A stretch of 64,000 bases of DNA from Lachnospiraceae bacterium GAM79 (GCA_003584705.1 AP018536.1:3782001-3846000), one strand, 5' to 3'; shown: positions 34,177-42,749, counted from the first letter of the stretch. Notes: a model not told the origin generated them from the letters alone. Program-made: numbers and translations.

Positions 34177-34309
34177 TTTCCCTTATTTCCCTTACGGATT
34201 CCGCATAAGGGCAAAAATAAGGGAAAATACATATCATTTCACTATCTAATGGGCTGAAAAGCCTGTAAAATAAGGAAAGTTCAGGAAATCTCTCCACAAA
34301 TTCCGATTT
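34177..34309. repeat. Right end of integrative element 1
   Basis: Begins 8 bases after the integrase stop with CCCTTATTTCCCTTA ... TAAGGGCAAAAATAAGGG, the same arm sequences as in the left ends. It finishes with CAGGAAATCTC, inverted relative to the left terminus GAGATTTCACCTG, and then the boundary motif CTCCACAAATTCCGATTT (34292-34309). Confidence 0.65.
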
Positions 34310-34346
34310 TTCGTTCTCTGCGCCTTCCCAATAAACGGGAAGTTGG

Positions 34347-34874
34347 TTACTTCTTGTAATTCATTTTCTTACTTAATACCCCAAACAAAGCCAATAAAAA
34401 TATTCCTATTCCAAGCAATACGCCAGCCACTTTCATTAATTCATTGTTTGTATACTCTGTATCCGGAAGAATCCCATACTTGTAATAAGAATAACTAACA
34501 TGGTCTGTGGTATATGCAGCTATGGAATCTCCTACATTATATTCCGAATATACAAATCCCGGTACTTGCATTCGCTTGTGATAATCATTCACTTTTCCAT
34601 TGTTGTAGTAGAAGAAATAATTCTGAGATATCGTATCAGCCGAGGCATCTTCAGCCCTTTTACCTGTAATCACAATATCCTCCATATAATAATCTTCTCC
34701 CAGTACCATCTCTTCCATTTGTGTATTAAATGCTTTAGATGTCAAAAGTATATTTATCCAGACTGTAATGAAAACTATACTTAAAATAATGAAACAAATC
34801 CAAAACAAAATTTTCTTTTGATTTCCAGTTAATATTTCTTTTGATTCTTTGTGCTCAACCAATTTATTACTCAT
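34347..34874 (-). CDS. Hypothetical membrane protein with two helices
   Basis: 175 residues. A membrane helix near 24-48 (ILFWICFIILSIVFITVWIN) and another near the C-terminus (VAGVLLGIGIFLLALFGVLS) flank an extracytoplasmic domain of about 100 residues rich in Tyr (NYFFYYNNGKVNDY, SYSYYKYG). This resembles DUF3592-type proteins in layout, but I cannot confirm it. It sits alone between the right end of element 1 and the left end of element 2, like the other single-gene units. Confidence 0.6.
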   Translation of the reverse strand: MSNKLVEHKESKEILTGNQKKILFWICFIILSIVFITVWINILLTSKAFNTQMEEMVLGEDYYMEDIVITGKRAEDASADTISQNYFFYYNNGKVNDYHKRMQVPGFVYSEYNVGDSIAAYTTDHVSYSYYKYGILPDTEYTNNELMKVAGVLLGIGIFLLALFGVLSKKMNYKK

Positions 34875-34956
34875 TCCATAATACCTCTAAAGTACTTTTC
34901 CTTCTTCCTTCCCTTCGCCCAAGAAGTGTATCTCACTCAAAGAACTCGGGCAATCC

Positions 34957-35206
34957 CGATTGTATAATCACTTAATTTAAGGGTTTCATTAGCTGTTATA
35001 TTTTATTAATAAACTCCCCGCTAACCCTTATAAACACTAACTTTTCTGTAGGTGAGCTTTCCCTTAGGTATTCCCTTGTGTTATATCGTTTCACAAGGCT
35101 TTACGAACCCTCGTAAGGGAAAAAATAAGGGAAGCAAAATCGCATAACACATTATAGCATAATATGAACGGACTGTGTGAACTGCTTGAAATGCTTTTTG
35201 AATTTT
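34957..35206. repeat. Integrative element left end, copy B (element 2)
   Basis: Second copy of the left-end repeat, more diverged (GTTATATTTTATTAATAAA, GGTGAGCTTTCCCTTA, CCCTTGTGTTATATCG, AAGGGAAAAAATAAGGG). It opens a decayed element that ends near 38203. Confidence 0.65.
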
Positions 35207-35218
35207 ACAGAAAAGAGG

Positions 35219-35368
35219 ATTGATTATGCAAAGGCAGAGGAAGGATTAAAGACAACACCTAATTCAGAGTGTGCCTTGAATGCTTTGGCAATAGACAATC
35301 CTGTGAAGTATGCTCGACTTTATCTTGACGGTACTATACAGATGTGGATAGATGCGGAAGATTCGTTG
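35219..35368 (+). pseudogene. 5'-truncated DUF6061-like gene
   Basis: Translation IDYAKAEEGLKTTPNSECAL ... NPVKYARLYLDGTIQMWIDAEDSL is clearly related to residues 25-76 of the intact gene at 26262. The N-terminal 25 residues are missing and the frame continues into unrelated sequence. It sits just inside left end B, as the intact gene does in element 1. Confidence 0.75.
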
Positions 35369-35444
35369 GTTTCTTTAAGGGGCATTTTTCTCCCCATAGT
35401 GTTCTTTCATCTGGCAACATTTAACTGTCACATGAACATAACAG

Positions 35445-36638
35445 CTATTTCTGCTTATTCGCATTGTGGTTCATTATATTGAATAAAAATAGCATAAAAC
35501 ACAACGTAATCGGAAACAGGAGTCCAATGCGCATGCCCACATGAATACTACCTCCAAACATGTCCGCAACCCTTCCTACAATGGCTGGACCTATGCTTCC
35601 TCCAAGATCACCTGCCATTGCTAAAAGTGCAAACATTGCAGTTCCTCCTGTTGGAAATGCCTTGGAAGAGATGCTGATTGTACCGGGCCACATGATTCCT
35701 ACAGAAAACCCACATACAATACATCCAGCAAGTCCAATGATCGGATTTTCTGAAAATGACGCTAATAAATAACATACAAAACATAAGATACCGGAACCAA
35801 TCATAAATCTGTTTAGTTTCATTTTATCACCGGCTTTTCCAAACAACACTCGTGAAATTCCCATCGTCACAGCAAACATACAAGGTCCGGCAATATCTCC
35901 CACTGCCTTTGAAAAGCCTAGGGCTGATTCTGCGTACGCAGATGCCCATTGTGCCATTGCAAGCTCCGATGCCCCGGAACAGACCATCATCACAATGGCA
36001 ATCAGGAACATGGGATTTGAAAATAATTTTCTGATTTCCATTCCCTGTCCTTCCTCTACTAATGATTCAATCGGACAAGTTGCAAAATTAATAATATTGA
36101 TAGCAGGAATTAATGCAAAAATAACAGCAAGCCATTTCCAGCTGCCAATTCCAAATAGCAGAAAGAAAACGGTCGAAACAAGTATAGTTCCAACTGCTCC
36201 CCAACAGTAAAAGGAATGCAGAAGGCTCATAGTAGCCTCCTTGTTCTCAAACGGACATGCTTCCACAATAGGACTTCCTAAAACCTCGATTAAGCCACTT
36301 CCAATCGCATACAAAATGACACTTATAATAATACCAATAAACGGAGATGGAATTATTTCCGGTAAAAATGCCAAACCTACAAGGCCTGCAGCCGAACATA
36401 CTTCAGAAGCAACAATGCATACTCTATATCCAATTTTGTCCACGTACTTGGCACAAAACAAATCTACCAAAAGCTGTGTAAAGAAAAAGGATGTTGATAT
36501 CATAGCAATGTTTCCAAGTGAAATATTGTAATCTGTATGAAATTTCAGAAATAGTAAAGGTGCAAAATTCGCAGCAACTGCCTGCGTAATAAATCCCAAA
36601 TAACACGCCAATTTTGTCTTTTTATAATTCTTCATCAT
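35445..36638 (-). CDS. Major facilitator superfamily transporter
   Basis: 397 residues with 12 predicted helices. FCAKYVDKIGYRVCIVASEV fits the loop 2-3 motif A of MFS carriers (D-x-x-G-x-R). The second half has GKAGDKMKLNRFMIGSG, and the tail GIMWPGTISISSKAFPTGGTAMFALLAMAGDLGGSIGPA is like fucose/sugar-type MFS proteins (FucP-like). It probably transports a sugar or drug. Cargo of the decayed element 2; it follows the 70-residue gene by 5 bases and shares its transcript. RBS AGGAAAA lies before ATGATG. Confidence 0.88.
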   Translation of the reverse strand: MMKNYKKTKLACYLGFITQAVAANFAPLLFLKFHTDYNISLGNIAMISTSFFFTQLLVDLFCAKYVDKIGYRVCIVASEVCSAAGLVGLAFLPEIIPSPFIGIIISVILYAIGSGLIEVLGSPIVEACPFENKEATMSLLHSFYCWGAVGTILVSTVFFLLFGIGSWKWLAVIFALIPAINIINFATCPIESLVEEGQGMEIRKLFSNPMFLIAIVMMVCSGASELAMAQWASAYAESALGFSKAVGDIAGPCMFAVTMGISRVLFGKAGDKMKLNRFMIGSGILCFVCYLLASFSENPIIGLAGCIVCGFSVGIMWPGTISISSKAFPTGGTAMFALLAMAGDLGGSIGPAIVGRVADMFGGSIHVGMRIGLLFPITLCFMLFLFNIMNHNANKQK

Positions 36639-36643
36639 TTTTC

Positions 36644-36856
36644 CTAAACTCTCTTTGTTGTTATTCTTAGATAATGCTCATCTCCACACCAAACATTTCC
36701 CTCATAGAACGCGCCTACGTATCTTGGTTCACAATTCACTATAAATGACTTTTCAATAAGCATTAACATAAATTCATTTACCTGTTCCTCATTATCTAAA
36801 ATGATAGAAATACATTCTTTTTCATCACATAAACCAAATTCAACCTGTGCAAACAT
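36644..36856 (-). CDS. Hypothetical 70-residue protein
   Basis: Start with RBS TAAGGAGAAGATAA. An acidic small protein (FAQVEFGLCDEKECISIILDNEEQVNEFMLMLIEKSFIVNCEPRYVG) ending EHYLRITTKRV. I recognise no family. It is first of a two-gene unit with the MFS carrier and divergent from the AraC gene. Confidence 0.6.
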   Translation of the reverse strand: MFAQVEFGLCDEKECISIILDNEEQVNEFMLMLIEKSFIVNCEPRYVGAFYEGNVWCGDEHYLRITTKRV

Positions 36857-36973
36857 TTATCTTCTCCTTACGGCTAAATAGAACTATATAGCAATTTTGT
36901 TTATTTTTCACTATATAATATCGCAATTATGCTGTATAATATCGTAAAACAGATTGTTCAGGAGGGGACTGCC

Positions 36974-37867
36974 ATGTCGCAGAAAGAAAAGAAAAAGCTT
37001 GTAAGTATAAAAACCGATGATACACTGATGGAAACTGCTTTACATGGGACTCATCTTTTTCCATACAAACTCTATGATGATAACATAACCGATTATGATT
37101 TTAACTGTATTGACTGGCATTGGCATACCGAATTTGAATTTGTATATATCGAATCCGGTATAGTTCACTTTAATGTAGGAGAAGATAATTTTGACATGTC
37201 CGAGGGACAGGGAATATTTATTAATTCCAAAGTTGTTCATAAAATGCATTCCGAAAATGACGCTGTAATTCCAAATTTTCTCTTTCTTCCGTCTCTGATT
37301 GCTCCGAAAGAAAGTTTAATCTATCAGAAATTTGTGTTACCCTTTCTGAACTCATCTTTGGGTTATTACATTTTTTCTTCTTCACAGGAATGGCAGAAAG
37401 AAATTTTGTCTGAAATGCAAAAGCTTATACAGTTTAGCAGAGGTGAAATAAATGAACTACAAATATCTGTTCAATTACAAAAGATATGGGCACTCATAAC
37501 TTCAAATGTTATTTGTTACCCAGAAACTCAAAATGTGAATTCTTCCTCACTTGCACGGTTACAAATGATGATGCAGTTTATACATTCGAATTACCCTGAA
37601 AGCATTTCTCTTTTGGATATTGCCAAAGTTGGGGAAGTGAGTATCAGTACTGCCTTGAATTTGTTTCGTAATGTACTGAATACATCTCCTGTCAACTATC
37701 TGATATGCTACAGGTTAAGGAAGGCAGCATTACTTCTTACCAATACAGAAAAAAAAGTAAGTGCCATTTCAATAGAAACTGGATTCAGTAATACAGATTA
37801 TTTCTGTAAAACATTTAAGAGAATGTATTCCTTAACTCCTACAGAGTATAGAAACGTAAAGAAATGA
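36974..37867 (+). CDS. AraC family regulator with cupin domain
   Basis: 297 residues from ATG with CAGGAGGGG 6 bases upstream. An N-terminal cupin (WHWHTEFEFVYIESGIVHFNVGEDNFDMSEGQGIFINSKVVHKM) binds a small ligand. The C-terminal double HTH ends FSNTDYFCKTFKRMYSLTPTEYRN. It probably controls the divergent 70-residue/MFS unit. Two direct copies of TATAATATCG (36914 and 36935) lie between the genes and are candidate promoter or operator elements. Confidence 0.9.
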   Translation: MSQKEKKKLVSIKTDDTLMETALHGTHLFPYKLYDDNITDYDFNCIDWHWHTEFEFVYIESGIVHFNVGEDNFDMSEGQGIFINSKVVHKMHSENDAVIPNFLFLPSLIAPKESLIYQKFVLPFLNSSLGYYIFSSSQEWQKEILSEMQKLIQFSRGEINELQISVQLQKIWALITSNVICYPETQNVNSSSLARLQMMMQFIHSNYPESISLLDIAKVGEVSISTALNLFRNVLNTSPVNYLICYRLRKAALLLTNTEKKVSAISIETGFSNTDYFCKTFKRMYSLTPTEYRNVKK

Positions 37868-37944
37868 ATTATCCGACGAAAAAAGGGCGACTTATCTCGC
37901 CCCTTTATCTCTGCTATGGTAATTCCTTTGTGTATGCTGCTGAT

Positions 37945-38139
37945 CAGCTTCTCTTTCACTTCCACACATTAAGGCATACCTACACCACCAATCTTCTGTC
38001 AAACGGAGCACAGCCAAAGGATGTCCAAGAGTTGTTGGGACATTCCGATGTTAGTACCACAATGAATGTTTACGCTCACGCAACGAGGGAAGCAAAGCGA
38101 AATTTCGCAAGACTTCTGGATAAGGTTGCAGGGCAATAA
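37945..38139 (+). pseudogene. C-terminal fragment of a tyrosine integrase
   Basis: The last 65 residues match the end of the integrase at 32875-34169: HTLRHTYTTNLLSNGAQPKD, LGHSDVSTTMNVYAHATREA and ARLLDKVAGQ. The preceding residues of the frame do not match and arise from a deletion junction with the AraC region. The HxxR and Tyr motifs remain but the first catalytic Arg domain is gone. It marks the right side of the decayed element 2. Confidence 0.85.
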
Positions 38140-38146
38140 ACAAAGA

Positions 38147-38203
38147 TTTCCCTTGTAAGTTACCCATAAGGGCAAAAACAAGGGAAAATACATACAAGTT
38201 CAC
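38147..38203. repeat. Right end of decayed integrative element 2
   Basis: CCCTTGTAAGTTACCCATAAGGG then CAAAAACAAGGGAAAATACAT, the same arm pattern as after the first integrase, ending TTCACGATTTAT next to the zinc-ribbon gene. Confidence 0.6.
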
Positions 38204-38206
38204 GAT

Positions 38207-38419
38207 TTATCTATTTGCATAATCAATCAAAATCTTTTTGCAACTACTGCAACGATAAGCTTCACAATGAGGGATTCCTTCTGAACCTTTACTCAATTCC
38301 AGATCGTCCGATTTTTTAATGCGAAAAACTTTTGTCGGATTATCAACTACAAAAGTAATGTCTCGTGAGCTCATTAGGTATCCTCTTATCATTTCTTCAC
38401 CACAATATGGACATTTCAT
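38207..38419 (-). CDS. Zinc-ribbon protein (DUF6487/PF20097-like)
   Basis: 70 residues starting MKCPYCGEEMIRGYLMSSRD. Two CxxC knuckles (CPYC and CSSC, in YRCSSCKKILIDY) form a zinc ribbon, the pattern of the PF20097 family. Small regulators or metal-binding proteins of unknown role. It is a single gene between element 2 and the third element end, preceded by a diverged boundary motif (38430-38447). Confidence 0.8.
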   Translation of the reverse strand: MKCPYCGEEMIRGYLMSSRDITFVVDNPTKVFRIKKSDDLELSKGSEGIPHCEAYRCSSCKKILIDYANR

Positions 38420-38442
38420 GCAGATTTACCTCCTATAAATTC

Positions 38443-38728
38443 CGATTGAGATTTCACCTGTTTTATTAAGGAATTTAATAATTGTTATATTTTGTTATCA
38501 AATTTCTCACAAACTATTGAAAACACTACGTTTGTGGCAGGTGAGTTTTCCCTTATATGTTCCCTTGTGTTATATCATTCCACCAGTGTTTACGGACTCT
38601 GGTAAGGGAAAAAGCAAGGGCACAAGATGTCCGGTGGACATCTGCTCTGTGCCGACCGAAGCGGCAGCGGAGACCAACAAATCATATAACACAGTATAAC
38701 ATAAAATGAAACTGACATTAAATAAGCT
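38443..38728. repeat. Integrative element left end, copy C (orphan) with inserted repeat
   Basis: Third copy of the left end (GATTGAGATTTCACCTGTTT, GGTGAGTTTTCCCTTA, CCCTTGTGTTATATCA). Compared with copies A and B it has about 57 extra bases (38622-38678), which are hairpin repeat R1. No integrase or mobilization gene follows, so the rest of this element is gone. The stretch to 38775 contains no gene. Confidence 0.65.
38622..38678. repeat. Hairpin repeat R1 with GAAGCG core
   Basis: Hairpin AGATGTCC-GG-TGGACATCT followed by a linker and GACCGAAGCGG-CAGCGGAGACC (38654-38675). It is absent at the same place in the related sequences at 26140-26150 and 35115-35145, so it looks like a discrete insertion. 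It belongs with repeats at 48960-49055, 61199 and 25095. Confidence 0.65.
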
Positions 38729-38731
38729 TAA

Positions 38732-38766
38732 AACCGAATTTCATCAAATATGAATTTCGGTCTTTT
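38732..38766 (-). terminator. Terminator of the cytosolic GH5 gene
   Basis: Inverted repeat ACCGAATTTCAT / ATGAATTTCGGT with a 5-base loop, flanked by A- and T-rich runs, about 10 bases after the GH5 stop. Confidence 0.75.
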
Positions 38767-38775
38767 TACTCAGTT

Positions 38776-39798
38776 CTACTTCCGGTTCCAAAGCGTCAGC
38801 AATTGTTCGCGGATCGGTGCATAATGCTCCCCCATAAGTCCGAAATCCATGTCCTTATAAGTCCAGACAGCACAGCCGATACCGAACTGCCGGAATACGG
38901 TATCCACATCCGTGAACCAGCGCAGGGTATCTTCTACAGGAGCCTGATCAATAACACCGAATTCTCCACAGTACAAAGTCACTCCGGCATTTTTCGCAGC
39001 AGTAACCGCTTCCATTACCATTTCCGTGATAAATTCGGTTCCCATAGTCTGTGACTGTGCCTTGCAGACTACTTCTCCCTGATATCCGATGGGCAGCGAC
39101 TTTGTACGATAATAGTCCATTGCTTCCGGATAATAGATATCTTCGGTCTGGCTAATGGTCGGTACCCAGTGTGCTTTCTGATGGGTAAACAGCAACGGCT
39201 CATAGAAATGGAACGTGAACAATATATTTTCATCCTTGGGCTTCTCTAACAGCTTCAATGTCTTCACACTGTTCCATTGAATTCCGCCGTATATAATAAT
39301 GGTGTCTCTGGCTATTCGGCGAATAGCGTCCACCGTTTCCGCAATGAGCAGATTCCACGCTTCCGCATTTTCCTGCTCTACCACTTCATTCAGCAGTTCA
39401 AACGCAACATGTGTCTCGTTCGCATAATGCTCTGCAATCTTGATCCACAGATTTACAAAACGCTTCTGCACCATTTTATTTGTAAACAGAATATTCTTTT
39501 TCTGATCCCCGGCATTATTAAAATCATAGCCATACGCTTTATGCAGATCCAGTACAATATTCAATCCCTGCCGTTTACACCATTCCACCACTCTGGTCAC
39601 GTAGGCAAAGCCCTCTTCTCTGGTTCTGCCATATTCATCTTCCAGTACTTCATAATCAATTGCCAGACGTACATGGTCAAATCCCATGGAAGCAATCTTA
39701 CGAATGTCTTCCTCCTGAATAAATGCATCGTAATGTTCTGTGCTATGCACACACTGAGATAAATAACCACCTAAATTAATACCTCTCTCTAATTTCAT
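38776..39798 (-). CDS. Cytosolic glycoside hydrolase family 5 (cellulase-fold) enzyme
   Basis: 340 residues, no signal peptide. The TIM barrel has the GH5 acid/base Glu138 in FELLNEVVEQ and the nucleophile Glu279 in LYCGEFGV. Other landmarks are RGINLGGYLSQC, HVRLAIDYE, IVLDLHKAYGYDF, TFHFYEPLLFTHQ and CAVWTYKDMDFG. It should hydrolyse beta-linked oligosaccharides inside the cell. It is divergent from the AraC gene at 40026, its likely regulator; the 230 bases between hold both promoters. Confidence 0.88.
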   Translation of the reverse strand: MKLERGINLGGYLSQCVHSTEHYDAFIQEEDIRKIASMGFDHVRLAIDYEVLEDEYGRTREEGFAYVTRVVEWCKRQGLNIVLDLHKAYGYDFNNAGDQKKNILFTNKMVQKRFVNLWIKIAEHYANETHVAFELLNEVVEQENAEAWNLLIAETVDAIRRIARDTIIIYGGIQWNSVKTLKLLEKPKDENILFTFHFYEPLLFTHQKAHWVPTISQTEDIYYPEAMDYYRTKSLPIGYQGEVVCKAQSQTMGTEFITEMVMEAVTAAKNAGVTLYCGEFGVIDQAPVEDTLRWFTDVDTVFRQFGIGCAVWTYKDMDFGLMGEHYAPIREQLLTLWNRK

Positions 39799-40025
39799 GC
39801 TCTTGTCCTCCTGATCCTTTGCAACGGAAAATTAATAATCCTGCAATTCTTCTTTTCTCTATCCTATAATTTCAAACATCATTTATATATCGTTTCTATA
39901 TTATTTTTATCGTTTTTATGCTATATTATAGATAGCTATCAGCGTGCCACTATCTTCACTCCACAAGAGAAAGAACCGCATAGCAGTTTTGAAAAGCATT
40001 TTCATAATTTCAGAAAGGTGTCCAT

Positions 40026-40769
40026 ATGAACATTCCTCAGGAACTTCTCTATCAACAATATGTCCGCAGAGAATTAGAAACTTATCGCGCCCCTTATGAT
40101 CCGGAAGCGGAATTCTACAGCTATGTCAGGCAGGGAAATACCGAAAAAGTAAAAGAATTATGCCGTGAATCTTTTCAGGAAAAGAAAGGCCTGGGTGTCC
40201 TCTCGGATTCTCCTCTGCAAAATCTGAAATACCACTTTGCCATCACTGCTGCTATGCTGGCAAGATACTGCATCGAAGGAGGTATGGAAGTCACAGAGGC
40301 TTATGATCTCAGCGACTACTACATTCATAAAGCGGATCTAATGAAATCAAAAAAAGAAATTTCCGCCCTGCACCCGCAGATGTGTCTGGACTACACTACT
40401 CGTATGGAAAAAATGCATAGAAATCATGCCTGCTCCCGTCCGGTTGCCCAGTGTCTGGAATATATCTATGATCATTTACATAATCGTATCACTGTCCCGA
40501 CGCTCGCCGCTCATGCCGGCATATCTCCCGGTTATTTAAGTCACCTGTTCGCAAAAGAGATGGGAATTTCTGTCAGTTCCTATATACAGAGCAAAAAAAT
40601 AGAGACCGCTCAGAATATGCTTTGCCATTCCGATTATGCGATCTCTGTAATTTCTACTACCCTGGCGTTTCCCAGTCAAAGTTATTTCACCTCTGTATTT
40701 CGGGAAAAGACCGGGAAAACACCAATGCAGTATCGTGCAGAACACTTCCGCACTTCCGGCATCCAATAA
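40026..40769 (+). CDS. AraC family transcriptional regulator
   Basis: 247 residues; RBS AGAAAGGTGTCCAT precedes the ATG. The first 140 residues form a helical region like the YSIRK-type or DUF-type N-terminus of some AraC proteins (YSYVRQGNTEKVKELC, NLKYHFAITAAMLARYCIEGGM). The rest is an AraC double HTH ending SQSYFTSVFREKTGKTPMQYRAE. It is the likely activator of the divergent GH5 gene. Confidence 0.9.
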   Translation: MNIPQELLYQQYVRRELETYRAPYDPEAEFYSYVRQGNTEKVKELCRESFQEKKGLGVLSDSPLQNLKYHFAITAAMLARYCIEGGMEVTEAYDLSDYYIHKADLMKSKKEISALHPQMCLDYTTRMEKMHRNHACSRPVAQCLEYIYDHLHNRITVPTLAAHAGISPGYLSHLFAKEMGISVSSYIQSKKIETAQNMLCHSDYAISVISTTLAFPSQSYFTSVFREKTGKTPMQYRAEHFRTSGIQ

Positions 40770-40946
40770 ATTGCTGATCTGAATAAGATTAGTAATCTCA
40801 GGATATACCTGCCCCGATTTCCATTTTGCCACAGCTTGCCTTGATACTGATAATTTTTCTGCCAGTTCTTCTAGCGTTAACCCTCTATTTTTACGAATCA
40901 ACTGTAGTTTTTCCGAAAAATCATTCTTGACCACCTCCAGAATCAT
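40765..40946 (-). pseudogene. Truncated XRE/HTH_3 regulator
   Basis: Starts with a normal Cro/CI-type HTH: FSEKLQLIRKNRGLTLEELA and EKLSVSRQAVAKWKSGQVYP through QISNLL. The family sequence then stops and the frame runs into the 3' end of the AraC gene on the other strand. The gene has therefore lost its C-terminal half by deletion or insertion at about 40766. It could still give an isolated HTH. Confidence 0.7.
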
Positions 40947-41118
40947 CGTGCACCAACGGGGAATCTAATCCAATATATTGCAAGTTGCAATTATGCTACT
41001 TATATTATACATAAACACCATCTTAACGTCTTAATTTTCGAATATTCGGATTGACATTTCTTCTACCATATTATATTATCTATTCATAAAAGAAATGGGT
41101 TTTGTGCCAAGTAAAGCC

Positions 41119-41994
41119 TTATGGCTCCAACGGGGTGCTCGTTTCTTTTTTTATATCCAGAATATCATACAAATACATTTTTCCATCATTTGCATGCCTT
41201 ATTATCAAAGATGCATGAAATACGTTATATCTTTCAATATCTTCATTATCACCATATACCGGTAATGCAAAATAAGTATCATATCTATACCAGCCATTCC
41301 TTGCATTCCAATTATGTTTCCCCTTATTATTTTCTCTAAAATATCTGCCTGTTGAAATTTCTATCATTTCAGGAATTCCCTGTGTTGCATTCGCTTTAGC
41401 CTTTGCAACTGCTCCATTCAGCCTTTTGGTATATACTGATCCCGAATATTCACTTGGCAGATCAGATCCGATATATATAACATCACCGGTAGACGCCACC
41501 TTATAAAAATCGCCGACATATTCTTTCAAATATGCCCTCACTTCCTTCCAATCGATGGAACGTTTTCCTTTAAACCGGATATCATTAATCACCACAATAC
41601 TATTCCCATCAATATCCTGAACAACCGAAACATTCCTCTGTTGTGACTGGTTACTATCGTTGATTTGTTTACAAACATCAAAAAGTGCTAGGTAACTGAT
41701 GATTCTTCGTCTACTCTGTGTATCAGATTGCCGAAACAGTTCAATCATATAATTTTCTTCTGACACATAATCGTTGGTTGCGGTCTGTTCTTCATTTTCT
41801 TCTACACAAAGCAATTCCACAAGCGTCATATCTAGTGCCTTGCATATAGACACCAGTTTATCCGCCTGTGGATTGATTTGTTTCTTTCGCCAGTCACTGA
41901 TCGTACTGGTTGCGATACCTGTTCTTCTGGACAGTTCCGTCTGGCTCATATGTAATTCTTCAAGTCTTGCAAATATTTTCTCATATATCTTCAT
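41119..41994 (-). CDS. HTH regulator fused to a polyvalent-protein/toxin-like domain
   Basis: 291 residues from ATG with AAAGGATATTGCGCC upstream. An N-terminal XRE HTH (MSQTELSRRTGIATSTISDWRKKQINPQADKLVSICKALDMT) is followed by a helical linker. The C-terminal domain of about 130 residues has IYIGSDLPSEYSGSVYTKRLNGAVAKAKANATQ, IPEMIEISTGRYFREN, HNWNARNGWYRYDTYFALPVY and MYLYDILDIKKETSTPL. This C-terminal pattern resembles the LPD3/BECR-nuclease-like modules of phage and ICE polyvalent proteins. That assignment is from memory and unverified. The N-terminal HTH might make it a self-regulating toxin-type protein. Confidence 0.7.
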   Translation of the reverse strand: MKIYEKIFARLEELHMSQTELSRRTGIATSTISDWRKKQINPQADKLVSICKALDMTLVELLCVEENEEQTATNDYVSEENYMIELFRQSDTQSRRRIISYLALFDVCKQINDSNQSQQRNVSVVQDIDGNSIVVINDIRFKGKRSIDWKEVRAYLKEYVGDFYKVASTGDVIYIGSDLPSEYSGSVYTKRLNGAVAKAKANATQGIPEMIEISTGRYFRENNKGKHNWNARNGWYRYDTYFALPVYGDNEDIERYNVFHASLIIRHANDGKMYLYDILDIKKETSTPLEP

Positions 41995-42133
41995 GGCGCA
42001 ATATCCTTTTCCCAACCTTCCCGTTTCCGATTTTTCGGATATTGTATCATGAATAATCTCTTTTATCAATACTCTAACAGTACTATAGATCCTGAGTTAT
42101 TGTTCTATTTGCTCTCCGACAAATAGGAAGTTA

Positions 42134-42280
42134 TTAGTGCTTATCTTTTAGAAAACAGCCAGCTACAGCGACGCCAAATCCAAGAAAACCTAGGACATAT
42201 CCAAAGAAATTATTTGTTGTCACAGCAATTCCTAAAAGTATTGTTGAAATCCCCAATAACTCAATCTTAATTCCTTTCAT
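42134..42280 (-). CDS. Small membrane protein, 48 residues
   Basis: ATG at 42280 with CGGAGGTATTTGCT upstream, ending TAA. Two short hydrophobic segments (IELLGISTILLGIAVT and FGYVLGFLGFGVAVAGCFL) and a basic tail KDKH. I recognise no family. It lies between the GNAT and the HTH fusion gene on the same strand, like the 54-residue protein at 24023. Confidence 0.6.
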   Translation of the reverse strand: MKGIKIELLGISTILLGIAVTTNNFFGYVLGFLGFGVAVAGCFLKDKH

Positions 42281-42308
42281 AGCAAATACCTCCGTTACAA
42301 ATTTGAAT

Positions 42309-42749
42309 TTATGTCAATGCGAACTCAATCTCATCAAGTTTATTTGTTATTGCGTTCTTTCTCCCTGTCGCCTTAAAGCCTATTCGACGATAGAGTCTCT
42401 CAGCATTTATATTATTCTCAAGAATCCACAGCGTAGGGGTATCCGTACATTGGCCTACTGCGTATAGTAACAATTTCGTTCCATAACCCATGTTTTGCAT
42501 ATCTGGAAGAATATAAAGATCCTCTATTAAACCCTTTGTTACAGAAACAACCCCTATTGATTTTTCTTCTACAAGCATATAGAGCTTTGTTCCGTTGTTC
42601 ATCTTGTTTCTCAAATACTCCCGTTGCCGATCTGGCGTGTGTGTTTCTATGAAATCAGGAGTACAAAATGCACGATGCGATTCCTTCCAGGATATTGAAT
42701 GGATGGTTGCGGCTTGAAGAAGATTTGTTTCATCTACAGGTACTATCAT
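42309..42749 (-). CDS. GNAT family N-acetyltransferase
   Basis: 146 residues from ATG with GGAGGTAAGT upstream. Acetyl-CoA binding region IEDLYILPDMQNMGYGTKLLLYAV (QNMGYG) and LWILENNINAERLYRRIGFKATGRKN are the GNAT A and B motifs. The N-terminal VDETNLLQAATIHSISWKESH is typical of small-molecule or peptide acetyltransferases. Substrate unknown. The motif CTCCACAAATACCGATTT lies directly upstream. Confidence 0.88.
   Translation of the reverse strand: MIVPVDETNLLQAATIHSISWKESHRAFCTPDFIETHTPDRQREYLRNKMNNGTKLYMLVEEKSIGVVSVTKGLIEDLYILPDMQNMGYGTKLLLYAVGQCTDTPTLWILENNINAERLYRRIGFKATGRKNAITNKLDEIEFALT

Larger units (their letters stand above)
25971..34309. mobile_element. Mobilizable integrative element 1 (MobQ relaxase, tyrosine integrase)
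   Basis: Left end at 25971 (GATTGAGATTTCACCTG) and right end near 34291 (CAGGAAATCTCTCCACAAAT), with imperfectly inverted termini and CCGATT at both edges. Contents in order: DUF6061-type gene, MATE/MarR cargo on the minus strand, two coiled-coil proteins, MobQ relaxase, oriT, DUF3847-type protein, excisionase, XRE repressor and integrase. No type IV secretion or coupling protein is present, so transfer would need a helper. Boundaries are inferred from repeats shared with the two related copies at 34957 and 38443. The integrase frameshift suggests it may no longer move on its own. Confidence 0.7.

Noticed and set aside
37864..38139. A 91-residue protein starting MNYPTKKGR
   Set aside because: The first third is a deletion junction and the rest is the C-terminus of an integrase, so it is a fragment and not a new gene.
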